Part shown: positions 17,504 through 26,939 of the stretch, piece by piece
Layout: every line of letters starts with the position of its first letter
Numbering within the stretch: position 1 is the stretch's first letter
Assembly (NCBI RefSeq): GCF_014647835.1
Contig: NZ_BMPY01000015.1
Location: forward strand, 1-64,000
Direction: 5' to 3'
DNA: 64,000 nucleotides
Source of the DNA: Microbispora rosea subsp. aerata
Lineage (GTDB): Bacteria; Actinomycetota; Actinomycetes; Streptosporangiales; Streptosporangiaceae
The notes under the pieces: generated by a model
The model's database searches: none
What the model saw: the letters and a program-made list of their open reading frames with translations, nothing else
What the model was told of the DNA's origin: nothing
Position numbers and translations under genes: made by a program

Positions 17504-19999
17504 GTGCGCATGAACCCGCCTGCCGGGGATATGACGCTCGACCCCGGCCGGGGGATGGCGTGGGTGGACGAGCACGGCGCCCACCTCGTCGACTACGCCT
17601 CCTGCCACCTCGAGCCCGCCCCCATGCTCGCGGCGGTGACCGCCGCGCTGGAGTCGTGCGCCGCCCGCGAACGGCCCGAGAACCTTTCGGACCGGGCCTG
17701 GCTGCTGTCCGCGCTGCGCCGTGAGTGCGCCACCGGCTCGGGGCCCGGCTTTCTGCCCGCGTCCGGTCCCGGCGGACCCGACCAGTTGGCCGTACGACGG
17801 GCGTGGAGCCTGGCGGACCCTCTGGGCGCGGAGACGCTGCGCCTGCTCTACCGTCACGAGCTCCCGCTGCGGGACCTCGTGTACGTGCTCGCCCTGCCGA
17901 TCAAGGAGGCCGGCAGGCTCATCGCGCGCACCCAGGACGTGGTGGAAATCCTGGTGAGCGGGCTGGACGGCCTGGCCCGGGGCCGTCCGATCTGCCCCGA
18001 TATCGGCTCGCTGGTCGCCGCTGTCTTCCCGGACGAGCGCCGCGAGGCGGCCGACTTCGGCGCCGCCCGTACGGAGCTGCTCCGGCACATCGTGACCTGC
18101 GTCGTGTGCAAGCGGCCCATCAACATCCGATACACAGTTCCGCAGATCCTTTCCCGCCCTCCGGTCGCCGACCTCACGGCCGAGACCAGGCAGCGACTCC
18201 TGGACGCCCTGAACAGGGCCCGGCCCGCTCAGGTGGAGCGGACGGCACACCGGCCCCCTTCGTCGTTCGGGGCGCCACTTCCCGCTCCCGTGGACACCGC
18301 GCCCGCCCCTGCCGCGCCGCTGTCCCCCGCACAGCCCCCTGCTGCTCCGGCGGCCTCCGCGCAACCTTCTGCTGCCCCACCGTCCTTCGCGCAGCCCTCT
18401 GCCGCGCCGCAGATGCCGCCCGCGCCTGTGCCGGAGGCGGCGTTCGGTTCGGCGGCTCCCGCGCAGCCCTCTGCTGCCCCGCCTTCCTCCGTGCAGCCTC
18501 CCGCCGCTCCGGTGGCTCCCACACAGCCGCCGGCCGCGCCGCCGTCTTCCGGCTCCTTCGATACGGCTCCTCTGGTGCCGCCGGGCATGGCGGGCGCGCC
18601 CGCGCAGCGGCCTGCTCAGCCACCGCAAGCATTACCGCAGGGACCGCAGCATGGGCCGTCGGAGGAACCGTCGCAGGCGACGCATGAGCATGAGCGCCCG
18701 GTGCGGCCGTTCTCACAGGAGGACACCCAGCCGAGCCTGCCGTGGCCGCCGGGGGTGTCGAAGGCGCGCGGCCTGCGACGGTCCGCCCCGCCTTCCGAGC
18801 CGTCCGGGCACAGCGCGCCGGAGCTGACCCGCCCGAGCCGGCGCCCTGTCTCCGGGGCGCGCGGTCCCATGCGGCCGTACGGGCCGCCCGCGCCGATGAT
18901 GCCGACAGGACAGAGCGGGGCGGCAGGCCAGAGCGGGCCGACGCCGACGATCGGGGCGGCGGGGCCGGCCGGATCGGGCGGACCGGCGGGGACGACTGGC
19001 TCGGCCGGGTCGCCGGGCGCGGGCGGGACGGCAGCGCCGTGGGGGGTCGCCGGGCCGGTGGAAGGGGCGACGCACCCGGCCTTCGGGGAGGGCGCCGTAC
19101 TGCCACCGGGCCAGGACACCCCTCTCTACAACGCGCTGCTCTCTCAGATCAGGGCGAGGGAGGCTCTGGCGCACGCCGCCGACGCGGTTCACGCACCCGC
19201 CGACGTCGCCGAGGCGGCCGGAGGGCCGGACTCCCATCACGCGTCGTTCTCCGGTACGCAGATCAGGATCATCCAGGTCCTGGCGCGGGTCGGTTCGCTG
19301 CTCCGGGCGACCGCTTTGAGGATCGTCATCGTCGTCGTCGCAGGGGCGGCGGGGACGGTGGCGGGAATCAACCTCTTCGCTCCCGCACCCCAGTCTCAGA
19401 AAGGCGCGCTGGAGGCGAACGTCGCGCAGGCGTCCGCCGACCCCGTGCAGACGGCGGCGAACCTCTCGGCGGGCGGTGGCACGGGCGGCGAGACGGTAAC
19501 CGGTGGGACCGAGACGGGCGGCGCGACCGACGGCGCGACGGGTGCGGCCTCGGGCGCGCCGCAGGTCACGGTGACCGCGACCGCCGCCATGGGGGGCGCC
19601 GATCAGGGTGGCGGCCAGGGCGCTTCGGCCGGGGACGCCGCAGGGCAGGCCGCCGGGCAGGGCGCCGCCCCGGACGCCGCCGCTACCCCGGGCGCCTTCC
19701 TGATGGGGGCCTGGGGCGTGCAGGCGCCGTCCGTCGTCGCACTCGACGCGTTCGGGAGGGGCACCCTCACTCTCTCGACGACCTCTGGAAAACCCGTGAA
19801 ATGGCGGATTTCGGCTCCCGGCCTGGTGGTCGAGCCGTCCAGTGGAACGCTCAAGCCCGGGCGCACCGCAGTGGTCACCGTGCGTGCGTTGCGTGTCCGC
19901 TATTGGTGCGGGGTTCCATCGCCCATGACGGCACCGCTCAAACTGCACGGCCCGAAGGGCAATAAAGGCACCGCCACAGTGCGATGGAGCACCTGCTGA
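17504..19999 (+). CDS. Membrane protein with sigma-region-4-like N-terminus and BACON-like extracellular domain
   Basis: This encodes 831 residues. The first about 200 resemble ECF sigma region 2/4 remnants: RAWLLSALRRECATG and HELPLRDLVYVLALPIKEAG (helix-turn-helix-like), followed by LLRHIVTCVVCKRP, a His/Cys segment reminiscent of zinc anti-sigma domains. Then comes a 350-residue Pro/Ala-rich linker full of AQPSAAP-type repeats and one membrane helix (ALRIVIVVVAGAAGTVAGI, near residue 610). After a Gly/Thr-rich spacer there is a C-terminal Ig-like domain (LTLSTTSGKPVKWRISAPG to STC) of the BACON kind. First gene of a four-gene set with a ParA-like ATPase. Function unknown; a membrane-tethered regulator is an inference. 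Confidence 0.7.
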   Translation: MRMNPPAGDMTLDPGRGMAWVDEHGAHLVDYASCHLEPAPMLAAVTAALESCAARERPENLSDRAWLLSALRRECATGSGPGFLPASGPGGPDQLAVRRAWSLADPLGAETLRLLYRHELPLRDLVYVLALPIKEAGRLIARTQDVVEILVSGLDGLARGRPICPDIGSLVAAVFPDERREAADFGAARTELLRHIVTCVVCKRPINIRYTVPQILSRPPVADLTAETRQRLLDALNRARPAQVERTAHRPPSSFGAPLPAPVDTAPAPAAPLSPAQPPAAPAASAQPSAAPPSFAQPSAAPQMPPAPVPEAAFGSAAPAQPSAAPPSSVQPPAAPVAPTQPPAAPPSSGSFDTAPLVPPGMAGAPAQRPAQPPQALPQGPQHGPSEEPSQATHEHERPVRPFSQEDTQPSLPWPPGVSKARGLRRSAPPSEPSGHSAPELTRPSRRPVSGARGPMRPYGPPAPMMPTGQSGAAGQSGPTPTIGAAGPAGSGGPAGTTGSAGSPGAGGTAAPWGVAGPVEGATHPAFGEGAVLPPGQDTPLYNALLSQIRAREALAHAADAVHAPADVAEAAGGPDSHHASFSGTQIRIIQVLARVGSLLRATALRIVIVVVAGAAGTVAGINLFAPAPQSQKGALEANVAQASADPVQTAANLSAGGGTGGETVTGGTETGGATDGATGAASGAPQVTVTATAAMGGADQGGGQGASAGDAAGQAAGQGAAPDAAATPGAFLMGAWGVQAPSVVALDAFGRGTLTLSTTSGKPVKWRISAPGLVVEPSSGTLKPGRTAVVTVRALRVRYWCGVPSPMTAPLKLHGPKGNKGTATVRWSTC

Positions 20000-20041
20000 C
20001 CGCCGCCCCCGTTTCTCTTCTCCCGGTGAAAGGACCCGACA

Positions 20042-21022
20042 TTGACCGAGATGCACACTTCGGTGCCTACACCAGCCGAGCAGTTCCCCGACAGCGTGCC
20101 TCTCACTGCCGAGCACCTGTTGACCAACCGGCGCATGGAGCCCACCGGCGGCTGGCGGCGGCTCGTCTACAAGCTCTCCGGCGGGCGGATCGTCCCGTCC
20201 GAGTCGGCGGCGGAGCTGGAACGGCGCACGCTGATCGCCCAGGCGCAGACGCCGGTCGCCAGCGGTCATCACAGGATCGCGGTCATGAGCCTCAAGGGCG
20301 GGGTGGGGAAGACCACGACGACGGCGGCGCTGGGCAACACGCTGGCCTCGCTGCGCGGCGACCGGGTGATCGCCATCGACGCCAACCCCGACCGTGGGAC
20401 GCTCGGCCTCAAGGTCAAGTCGGAGACCGCCGCGACCATCCGGACCCTGCTGGCGGAGGCGCCGCACATCGTGCGGTACGCCGACGCCCGCGCGTTCACC
20501 TCCCAGTCGCCCGCCCGGCTTGAGGTGCTCGCCTCCGACACCGACCCGGCCGTCAGCGAGGCGTTCAACGCCGACGATTACCGTACGGTGGCCAATCTGA
20601 TCGAGCGTTTCTACTCGATCTGCATCACCGACTGCGGCACCGGGCTCCTGCACGGCGCGATGGGTGCCACGCTGGAGCTCGCCGACCAGATCGTGCTGGT
20701 CACCATGGTCGCGGTGGACGGCGCGAGCTCGGCCGCCGCGACGCTCGACTGGCTCACCGCCCACGGCCACGGCCACCTCGTCAAGAACGCCATCGTGGTG
20801 CTGAACGCGGTCGAGCCGAAGTCGAACGTGGACGTCGACCTGCTCGAACGCCACTTCGCCGGACGCTGCCGCACGGTGGTGCGCGTGCCGTTCGACCCGC
20901 ATCTCAAGGAGGGCGCGGAAGTCGACCTGACGCGGCTGAAGCCCACCACCCGCGGCGCGTACCTGCGCCTGGCGGCGGCGGCCGGGCAGGCGTTCTCCCA
21001 GCGGACGGACCGGAGCAAGTAG
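20042..21022 (+). CDS. MinD/ParA-like P-loop ATPase
   Basis: This 326-residue protein has the deviant Walker A motif MSLKGGVGKTTTT near residue 82, VIAIDANPDRGTLG (Walker A') and ICITDCGTGLLHG (Walker B). Such ATPases dimerise on membranes or nucleoid to position or activate partners. It starts with a TTG 8 nt after AAAGGA; the first ATG is 9 bp later. The first 70 residues form an extra N-terminal region (LTNRRMEPTGGWRRLVYKLSGG) typical of ParA-like proteins found beside actinobacterial secretion and conjugation-like genes. The stop overlaps the next start (TAGTG). Confidence 0.82.
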   Translation: MTEMHTSVPTPAEQFPDSVPLTAEHLLTNRRMEPTGGWRRLVYKLSGGRIVPSESAAELERRTLIAQAQTPVASGHHRIAVMSLKGGVGKTTTTAALGNTLASLRGDRVIAIDANPDRGTLGLKVKSETAATIRTLLAEAPHIVRYADARAFTSQSPARLEVLASDTDPAVSEAFNADDYRTVANLIERFYSICITDCGTGLLHGAMGATLELADQIVLVTMVAVDGASSAAATLDWLTAHGHGHLVKNAIVVLNAVEPKSNVDVDLLERHFAGRCRTVVRVPFDPHLKEGAEVDLTRLKPTTRGAYLRLAAAAGQAFSQRTDRSK

Positions 21023-21777
21023 TGGGACCAGTCATCCCCGATCCGGCGCTCGACTGGGACCTGGGACCTCAGCGCCGCTGGGATCCCCGGCATCTGGTCG
21101 TCGCCATCGCGGGGGTCGTCACCGTCATCGCCGTCGCGGTGATCGTGCTGCAGACGCGGGACGTCGAGCCGCCGCCCGCGCCCGTGCGTGTCACCGCGGC
21201 GCCGAGCGTCGCGCTGGCGGTGCCGGCGGATTACGAGGGCGACGGAGGCTACCCCGTCGGCTTCCCCCACACCGAGATCGGGGCGGCGTCCGCCGCGGCC
21301 GCCGCCCTGGAGGCCGCCTGGACGCTCGACGTCCGCCAGGCGGAACAGGCGGCCGCGCTGTACGCCCCGCCGGACCAGCGTGAGGCGGCGCGCGCGGGCG
21401 CTCGCGACGCCGTACGCGGCTGGCGGGAGACCCTCGGCCTTCCCCCCGAAGGCGATCTCCCCGCCGGGGCGGCCCTGCGGACGCAGACCATCGGCGTCCA
21501 GTGGAAGGCCCGCTCCGAGGACCAGGTGCAGGTCTCCGTCCTGGTCCAGGTGACGGCGACCACGGGCGCCGGTGGCACCGGCCCCGTGTACTCCAGCCCC
21601 TACGCCATGAGCCTGCTGATGGCGTGGAAACCCGATATGCGCGGCAAGGACAAGGGCGACTGGGTGAACATTCCCGACCCGACGCCCCCGTCCGTGCCCG
21701 CGGCAGCTCTCCCAGGGACGCCCGAGTTCGCCGCGGCGGGCTGGAAGTCCCTCATCGGTCCCCGGCCCACTCCCTAG
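21022..21777 (+). CDS. Single-pass membrane protein of a conjugation/secretion-like operon
   Basis: This 251-residue protein has a cytoplasmic N-terminus, one membrane helix at about 27-46 (LVVAIAGVVTVIAVAVIVLQ) and an extracellular domain. YPVGFPHTEIGAASAAAAA resembles the GFxHTxxGAxAAA motif seen in proteins of actinobacterial type IV secretion-like loci. The GTG start overlaps the upstream stop. Molecular role unknown; context with the ParA-like ATPase suggests an envelope complex. No VirB4 or TraG-like ATPase is present nearby, so a complete secretion system is not shown. Confidence 0.7.
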   Translation: MGPVIPDPALDWDLGPQRRWDPRHLVVAIAGVVTVIAVAVIVLQTRDVEPPPAPVRVTAAPSVALAVPADYEGDGGYPVGFPHTEIGAASAAAAALEAAWTLDVRQAEQAAALYAPPDQREAARAGARDAVRGWRETLGLPPEGDLPAGAALRTQTIGVQWKARSEDQVQVSVLVQVTATTGAGGTGPVYSSPYAMSLLMAWKPDMRGKDKGDWVNIPDPTPPSVPAAALPGTPEFAAAGWKSLIGPRPTP

Positions 21778-21795
21778 ATCGAGGAAGAGCCCGCA

Positions 21796-23640
21796 ATGAC
21801 CCCCCGAATGTCCTCCCGGCGAGCCACTCTGGTCTCCGGCCTGCTTCTGGCCGCGGTGTCCGCCACCGGCGGCGCCGTCGTCGCGCAGCCCTGGGCCGCC
21901 GTGGCCGAACCCGGCAGGGACACCCCTCCACCGGTAGACGGCGCCGCCTTCCCGGCCGCGCCCACATCCAACGACCCCGCGGACGTCTCGTCGGATTCGA
22001 CGCGGTACTCCTCACGCGCCGACTCCGGCGGCTCTGACAGCTCCGGCGGCTCTGACGGCTCCGGCGGCTCGTCCCGCACCGCTCGCGACTCCTCCGGTGA
22101 ATCGTCTCGTACGACTCGTGAACGGGCCGGCGACACCGCCGACCGCGAGTCCACCGGGTCGTCCGGCACCACCTACGGCGCCAGATCGGACACCGGATCG
22201 CGCACCGGATCGGACGGCACCGTCGTCGGGAGCCGGAGCGACCACGAGTCGTACGACCGGGACCGCGAAAGCCGCGTCCGGGACACGGGCGACCGTACGG
22301 CCCGCCAGTCCCACACCTCGGACCGTACGCGGAGCGGTCGCGCGGACGACGACCGGACCGCTCGCGATTCTCGTGATCGCACCCGTGACGGGTCCGTCGC
22401 CAGGAGTGAGCGGCCGGACGGCACCTCGCGTCGCACCGACGCGACCCGCCGTGCCGGAGGTTCGGCGCCCGCGACCGCCTCGCCGAAAACACGCGGTGGT
22501 ACGGCGACGGCTCCGAAGAAGGCCGCACCCACGGCGAGCGGCGGCCCCAACACCCTGGCCGCACCCGCCCCGAACGGCGGGCCGAGCGCCGCGCCGGCTC
22601 CGAAGGCCGGCGATGCCGCTGCTCGCGCCCAGACCGGTCAGGCGACGCCGGCGCCGACGGCCACCAGCGGGTCGGCCACCGCCACGCCGGTGGCGAGTGC
22701 CAAGGGCGCGGCTCCCGCGACTCCCACGGCTCCCGCAACCCCCGCGACTCCCGCGCCGGTTGCGAGCACCACGAGCCCGGCCACGCCGAGCAGCGGCCCC
22801 ACCGCTTCGGCGACGCCGAGCGCCACGTCGAGCGCGGCCCCCCCGGTAGCCGTTTCGCCCAGCCCGACCGCCTCGGCGAGCCCTCAGGCAAGCCCCACGG
22901 CCACCGCGAAGCCGACGGACAAGCCCACCACGAAGCCGAAGGCCACGGCGAAGCCGAAGCCGACCGCGAAGCCGAAGTCCACCGCGAAGCCGACGGCCAA
23001 GCCCACGGTCACACCTTCGCAAAAGCCGACGCAGCAGGCGCCGGACCCGAAGGCGAGCCCGACGGCCACCTCCACCGCGCTGCCCACTGTCAGCCCGACG
23101 GCTGCGGCCTCGCCCGCCGTCCCCACGACGACGCCCGGGACGGCGACGCCGACCGTGACGCCGACTCCGGGGGTTCCTCCGGCTCCCACGGCAGCGCCGA
23201 CGTCTCCGGGCGGTCCGACCTGGGGATCGCCGGCGCCGTCGACCGTCAACCAGTCCGCGGCGGTGCCTCCTGCGGGCGGATCGGCGACTTCGACACCGAT
23301 CGCGATGCCGGGATATCTGCCGCTGCCGCCGCTGGTCGCTCATACCCGCCACCAGTGCGGGGACGACGCGGCCGGCTGCTGGAGCCTGTCGCCTTGGCGA
23401 AGCCGCGCGTACGGGCAGCCGTACGCGGGTCCGAGCGGCGAGCAGCCGGGCAGTACGGCCGCACCGCGATGGGCCTTCGCCCCGCCGTCCGTGAAGGCGG
23501 GCGTGCCGAGCCCGTCGAACGTTCCGGCGACGTCCAGTGCGCCCTACGCCCGATACCTGCTCTCGGCGGACAAACCGGCCGCGGGACAGGCCGGGTGCTG
23601 GGCCTTCAGCCCCTCCGCCTACTGCGCGCGATGGGATTGA
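21796..23640 (+). CDS. Secreted mucin-like Ser/Thr/Pro/Ala-rich protein
   Basis: This 614-residue protein has a signal peptide (RATLVSGLLLAAVSATGGAVVA). The body is almost entirely low complexity: a Ser/Asp/Arg-rich first part, a Thr/Ala/Pro part, then (K)PTAKPK-type repeats near residues 370-415. The C-terminal about 120 residues carry four Cys (HQCGDDAAGCWSLSPW and AGCWAFSPSAYCARWD), the only folded-looking segment, as two CW(S/A)(L/F)SP modules. It follows the membrane protein by 18 bp and closes the operon. Probably an extended, possibly glycosylated surface or wall-spanning protein; this is inference. Confidence 0.7.
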   Translation: MTPRMSSRRATLVSGLLLAAVSATGGAVVAQPWAAVAEPGRDTPPPVDGAAFPAAPTSNDPADVSSDSTRYSSRADSGGSDSSGGSDGSGGSSRTARDSSGESSRTTRERAGDTADRESTGSSGTTYGARSDTGSRTGSDGTVVGSRSDHESYDRDRESRVRDTGDRTARQSHTSDRTRSGRADDDRTARDSRDRTRDGSVARSERPDGTSRRTDATRRAGGSAPATASPKTRGGTATAPKKAAPTASGGPNTLAAPAPNGGPSAAPAPKAGDAAARAQTGQATPAPTATSGSATATPVASAKGAAPATPTAPATPATPAPVASTTSPATPSSGPTASATPSATSSAAPPVAVSPSPTASASPQASPTATAKPTDKPTTKPKATAKPKPTAKPKSTAKPTAKPTVTPSQKPTQQAPDPKASPTATSTALPTVSPTAAASPAVPTTTPGTATPTVTPTPGVPPAPTAAPTSPGGPTWGSPAPSTVNQSAAVPPAGGSATSTPIAMPGYLPLPPLVAHTRHQCGDDAAGCWSLSPWRSRAYGQPYAGPSGEQPGSTAAPRWAFAPPSVKAGVPSPSNVPATSSAPYARYLLSADKPAAGQAGCWAFSPSAYCARWD

Positions 23641-23694
23641 TCATGCGCCGTTGACCACGTGTTATGCCGTCACCGTCCCGGGCAGCTCCATCGC

Positions 23695-23937
23695 ATGGAG
23701 CACATCACGCAGCACCCGGCCACGGTGACGGCGGTCACGGTGACGCCTTGCGAGGACGGCCCGCTGCTCGTGCGCGGGCCGTTCACGCTTATGACGCAGG
23801 ACGGGCGGTGCATCGACCCGGGCAGGGACACCGTGGCGCTATGCCGCTGCGGCCGGTCCTCCACCAAGCCGTTCTGCGACGGCTCACACAAAGAGGTCGG
23901 CTTCCGGGCGTCAAGCGAACCCGACCCGCCAAGCTGA
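23695..23937 (+). CDS. CDGSH iron-sulfur domain protein
   Basis: This 80-residue protein carries the CDGSH zinc-finger-like motif CRCGRSSTKPFCDGSHKEVGF, in which three Cys and one His bind a 2Fe-2S cluster. Family members act in redox or iron-sulfur handling. The ATG at 23695 is chosen over a GTG at 23659. It lies 54 bp after the secreted protein and converges with the glycosyltransferase; the intervening 128 bp contain nothing else I can name. Confidence 0.85.
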   Translation: MEHITQHPATVTAVTVTPCEDGPLLVRGPFTLMTQDGRCIDPGRDTVALCRCGRSSTKPFCDGSHKEVGFRASSEPDPPS

Positions 23938-24065
23938 CACCAGATCCGCCGAGCCGACTCCCGATCCGCCGGGCTCACGCAACGCCCCGGCCACCGATCC
24001 GTCGTCTTCCTCGGGGCCGCGTGCGTGCCGCCTTGAAGCCTCGGGCGTCGAGTCGCTTGATGCGC

Positions 24066-25088
24066 TTACCGGCTCCGGGGTTCTGGTGTGAGTGCTCGGC
24101 GGCGGAGGTGGCGCGTTGAGTGTGCGGCGACCCGCAGACGGCGGCCCGCGTACGGCACGCCGCCGAGCAGCACCCTGGCGGCCAGAGCGGCCCAGCTGCA
24201 CGTGGCGCGTTCGAGCACCCAGACGGGCGCGAACAGGCTGGTCGTGGCGGGGAAGACCCGGCGGCCTCCGGAACGGCGGCGTCCGATCTCCGCCAGGCCG
24301 ACCGTCACCACCGCGCCTGCCGCGACCAGCTCCGGTCGGCGTCGCCACAGGGCCGCGCCCACGCAGGGAAGGACGGCGAGGAAGACCGCCATCCGCGTCG
24401 GCTGCGCCAGGTCGTCGTACGCCTGCCGGACCCGCTGCGACCAGAACCTGCGGGCGCCGGGCGGCAGGCGCCGCACGTACAGGTCAAGTGGGCGGACCTC
24501 CCGGCCGCCGTGGGCACGGACCGTACGGATGAGCTCCAGGTTTTCGAACAGTACGTCGCCGTCGTAGCCGCCCATCTTGTCGAACATCGAGCGGCGTACG
24601 CCGAAGGTGCCCGGGTAGTCCGCGCCGAGGCAGCGGTTGAGCAGGGTGCGGGCGCTGTCCCAGCGGGCGTGCCAGGGAAGCGGGTGGAAGTGGTTCTGCG
24701 GGCGGACGAGGTCGGCGTGGTCGAGCAGGGCGTGGACGCGGGCGAGCGCGTCCGCCTCGTAGCGCACGTCGTCGTCGGCGATGATCACGCGTTCGCCGCG
24801 GGCACGGCGCATGCCGGTCAGCACGCCCGCCACCTTGCCGTTCGCGGCCGTCAGGTCGTCATCGGGCCGCACGTGCTCGGCGATGCCGTGCCACAGGCGG
24901 GCGTGCCGTTCGAACAGCGGCGACGGTGAGCCGTCGACGACAACGATCCGGGCGTGCCGGGCCAGGCCGCGCAGGTAGCCGGTCAGCTCGTCCAGCCCGG
25001 CGTCGTCGTGCCAGCGCAGCGGCAGCACGTAGTCGATGTCCGGGGTGACACGGCCCGGCTCCGGCCGCACCGGGGTGAGCGGCGTCAT
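24066..25088 (-). CDS. Glycosyltransferase family 2 protein
   Basis: This 340-residue protein has a GT-A fold: IDYVLPLRWHD, IVVVDGSPSPLFER, GVLTGMRRARGERVIIADDDVRY (the DxD metal site) and GADYPGTFGVRRSMFDKMGGYD. Two hydrophobic segments follow (MAVFLAVLPCVGAALW and ELVAAGAVVTVGLAEIG), so it is likely membrane-associated. The donor and acceptor are unknown. It sits 7 bp after the heme-oxygenase-like gene and is the last of a co-directional row that continues from the gas-vesicle operon. Confidence 0.82.
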   Translation of the reverse strand: MTPLTPVRPEPGRVTPDIDYVLPLRWHDDAGLDELTGYLRGLARHARIVVVDGSPSPLFERHARLWHGIAEHVRPDDDLTAANGKVAGVLTGMRRARGERVIIADDDVRYEADALARVHALLDHADLVRPQNHFHPLPWHARWDSARTLLNRCLGADYPGTFGVRRSMFDKMGGYDGDVLFENLELIRTVRAHGGREVRPLDLYVRRLPPGARRFWSQRVRQAYDDLAQPTRMAVFLAVLPCVGAALWRRRPELVAAGAVVTVGLAEIGRRRSGGRRVFPATTSLFAPVWVLERATCSWAALAARVLLGGVPYAGRRLRVAAHSTRHLRRRALTPEPRSR

Positions 25089-25095
25089 CGGGCTG

Positions 25096-26148
25096 TCACC
25101 TCGATTCGGTGAGGCGGGCCGGTCGTGTCTGCGAAGCAGCGGGTGACGCCGTGGTTCGTTTCCATCCGGCGGCGTCCGGCCGCCACAGGGAGGTGCGTCC
25201 CTCCCGCCAACGGCCCAGCAGATGGTCGGCGAAGAGCCGGTCGAGGGTCAGCGCGCAGGCGGCGCCGTACATGATGTCGCCGGTCAAACCGGGATGTTCG
25301 GCGGCGAACGCGCCACACAGGTCGTGCGCGGCGATCTGCTCGTGCACGGCGTCGGCCTGCACGTGCTCGTCGTAGTAGCGGCGCGCGTCGGCGTCGCCGC
25401 CCAGCCGCCGCAGGCCCCGGCTGTAGCGGCGGTTGGGGAGCGACGAGGTCATCTCGAACGCCGCGAGGTGCCCGAGGAGCGCGGCCCGGTGGCGGCGGTG
25501 CAGCCCGAACAGCGACATGACGTTGCTGATCGCGAGCGTCACGCCGGGGACGCTGCCCAGGTAGGCGCCGTACGAGTCGTCGAGGCCGAGCCCCCGCAGA
25601 GTCGCGCGGAACAGCTCGGCGTGCATGCGCTCCGGCCTGCCCCCGCCGTACTCGTCGGCCTGGATCTCCACGAGCGCGGCCTTCGCCCGGCCGAGCAGAC
25701 GCGGGATGCCCCACGTGTGCGGGTCGGCCTCCTTGAGATGGTAGATCGACCGGTGGATCGCGAACTCGCGGAACTGCTCCGCGTCGGCCCTGGCCCGCAG
25801 GTACGCCGACAGCGAGGGGCCGTCGTCGGCCGCCGCCAGCGCCGCCAGCGCCCGGGGCACCTCCCGCGGTGGCGGGGCGGGCGGGCGAGGCACGCGCCTG
25901 GCCAGCCACCGCTCGAACCACCTCTCCAGGCGCTCCCGCAGGGCCAGCACCGACGGATTCCACTCCCAGCGGTCGTCGACGCCGTCGAATCCCTGGTAGT
26001 GCAGCTCGTAGCAGACGAACAGCGCGAGATGGGCGTCCTCCTCCGCGCCGTACGGGATGGTGGGCGGCGGGTCGAAAGCGTGCGGCGGCCGGGTCAGCTC
26101 CGTGAAGAGCCGGCCGGTGAGCGGGCCTCGGGGTGCGGGCAACTGCAT
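25096..26148 (-). CDS. Iron-containing redox enzyme family (heme-oxygenase-like fold) protein
   Basis: This 350-residue, mostly helical protein has metal-ligand-like residues in CYELHYQGFDGVDDRWEWNP, LVEIQADEYGGGRPERMHAEL and DEHVQADAVHEQIAAHDL. These fit the heme-oxygenase-like diiron oxidase superfamily, whose members oxidise diverse small molecules or amino-acid derivatives. The ATG at 26148 overlaps the stop of the methyltransferase (TGATG), so the two are coupled. A much longer frame extends upstream to 26520 but would cover the methyltransferase and is rejected. The substrate is not evident; together with the methyltransferase and GT2 it could be a small tailoring set. Confidence 0.75.
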   Translation of the reverse strand: MQLPAPRGPLTGRLFTELTRPPHAFDPPPTIPYGAEEDAHLALFVCYELHYQGFDGVDDRWEWNPSVLALRERLERWFERWLARRVPRPPAPPPREVPRALAALAAADDGPSLSAYLRARADAEQFREFAIHRSIYHLKEADPHTWGIPRLLGRAKAALVEIQADEYGGGRPERMHAELFRATLRGLGLDDSYGAYLGSVPGVTLAISNVMSLFGLHRRHRAALLGHLAAFEMTSSLPNRRYSRGLRRLGGDADARRYYDEHVQADAVHEQIAAHDLCGAFAAEHPGLTGDIMYGAACALTLDRLFADHLLGRWREGRTSLWRPDAAGWKRTTASPAASQTRPARLTESR

Positions 26149-26885
26149 CAGGTCTCCAGCAGGCGGTAGACGGACACGTGGGCGCGGCTGTCGTCGGTGA
26201 ACGGAGCGCCGGACCAGTCGGCCCAGCGGTGCTCCCGCTCCATCCCGGCGAGGCGGGCCATGAGATCCAGCTCGCACGGCCAGGCGTAGCGATGGTTGGC
26301 CGGCAGCAGCCGCAGGCCGTTCACGGTCATCCGCAGTTTCGTGGTGTGCATGTGCTGCTCGGCCGGGCTCAGCCGGGCCGCCTCGACGACGATCTCGTCC
26401 TCGGTGAGCGACACCAGCCGCAGCGACGTACGGTCGCGGAAGGCGGCCGGGTCCGGCACCCACGCCTCGATCACGAAGCGCCCGCCGGGCCGCAGATGGG
26501 CCGCCGCGTTCCGGAAGCACCGCACCTGCGCGTCCTGCGAGGGCAGCGCGAAGACGGTGTTGAAGACCAGCAGAACGAGCGAGAACCGCCCTTCGGCCGT
26601 CGCCTCGGAGAAGTCGCCCACGGTCACCGGGACGCGGTCGCCGCCGGGCTTGCCCCGCAGGATCGCCACCATGTCAGGCGACGCGTCGATGCCCGCCACG
26701 GCCAGGCCGCGGGCGGCGAGGGGGAGCGCCAGCCTGCCGGTCCCGATCCCGAACTCCAGGACGGGCCCTCCCTCGGCCAGCAGGAACACACGCTCGACCG
26801 CGGCATCGGTGGGCAGATGCTCCACCATCTCGTCGTAGATGTCCGCGATCGTCCGCCCGTACGCGGACGCGTCGAATCCCCCCAT
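26148..26885 (-). CDS. Class I SAM-dependent methyltransferase
   Basis: This 245-residue protein has motif I VLEFGIGTGRLALPLA, VAGIDASPDMVAIL (acidic loop binding the ribose), FSLVLLVFNTVFALPSQDAQ and HLRPGGRFVIEAWVP (motif post I/IV). The substrate is unknown. The ATG at 26885 with GAGGGGAG upstream is preferred to the start at 26927. It is co-directional with gvp genes, 54 bp after the small protein ending at 26940, and coupled to the downstream iron-containing enzyme. Confidence 0.85.
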   Translation of the reverse strand: MGGFDASAYGRTIADIYDEMVEHLPTDAAVERVFLLAEGGPVLEFGIGTGRLALPLAARGLAVAGIDASPDMVAILRGKPGGDRVPVTVGDFSEATAEGRFSLVLLVFNTVFALPSQDAQVRCFRNAAAHLRPGGRFVIEAWVPDPAAFRDRTSLRLVSLTEDEIVVEAARLSPAEQHMHTTKLRMTVNGLRLLPANHRYAWPCELDLMARLAGMEREHRWADWSGAPFTDDSRAHVSVYRLLET

Positions 26886-26939
26886 AGGCTCCCCTCGGTG
26901 CCGGCTCCTCTCAGTGCCGCAGGACACCCGGCCGGGCCG

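Noticed and set aside
17725-18687. Second long frame inside the sigma-like/BACON gene
   Set aside because: Shadow frame rich in Arg/Pro; the chosen frame has the membrane helix and domain structure.
25096-26520. Longer version of the heme-oxygenase-like protein
   Set aside because: The extra N-terminus overlaps the methyltransferase in a shadow frame; the overlap TGATG at 26148 marks the true start.
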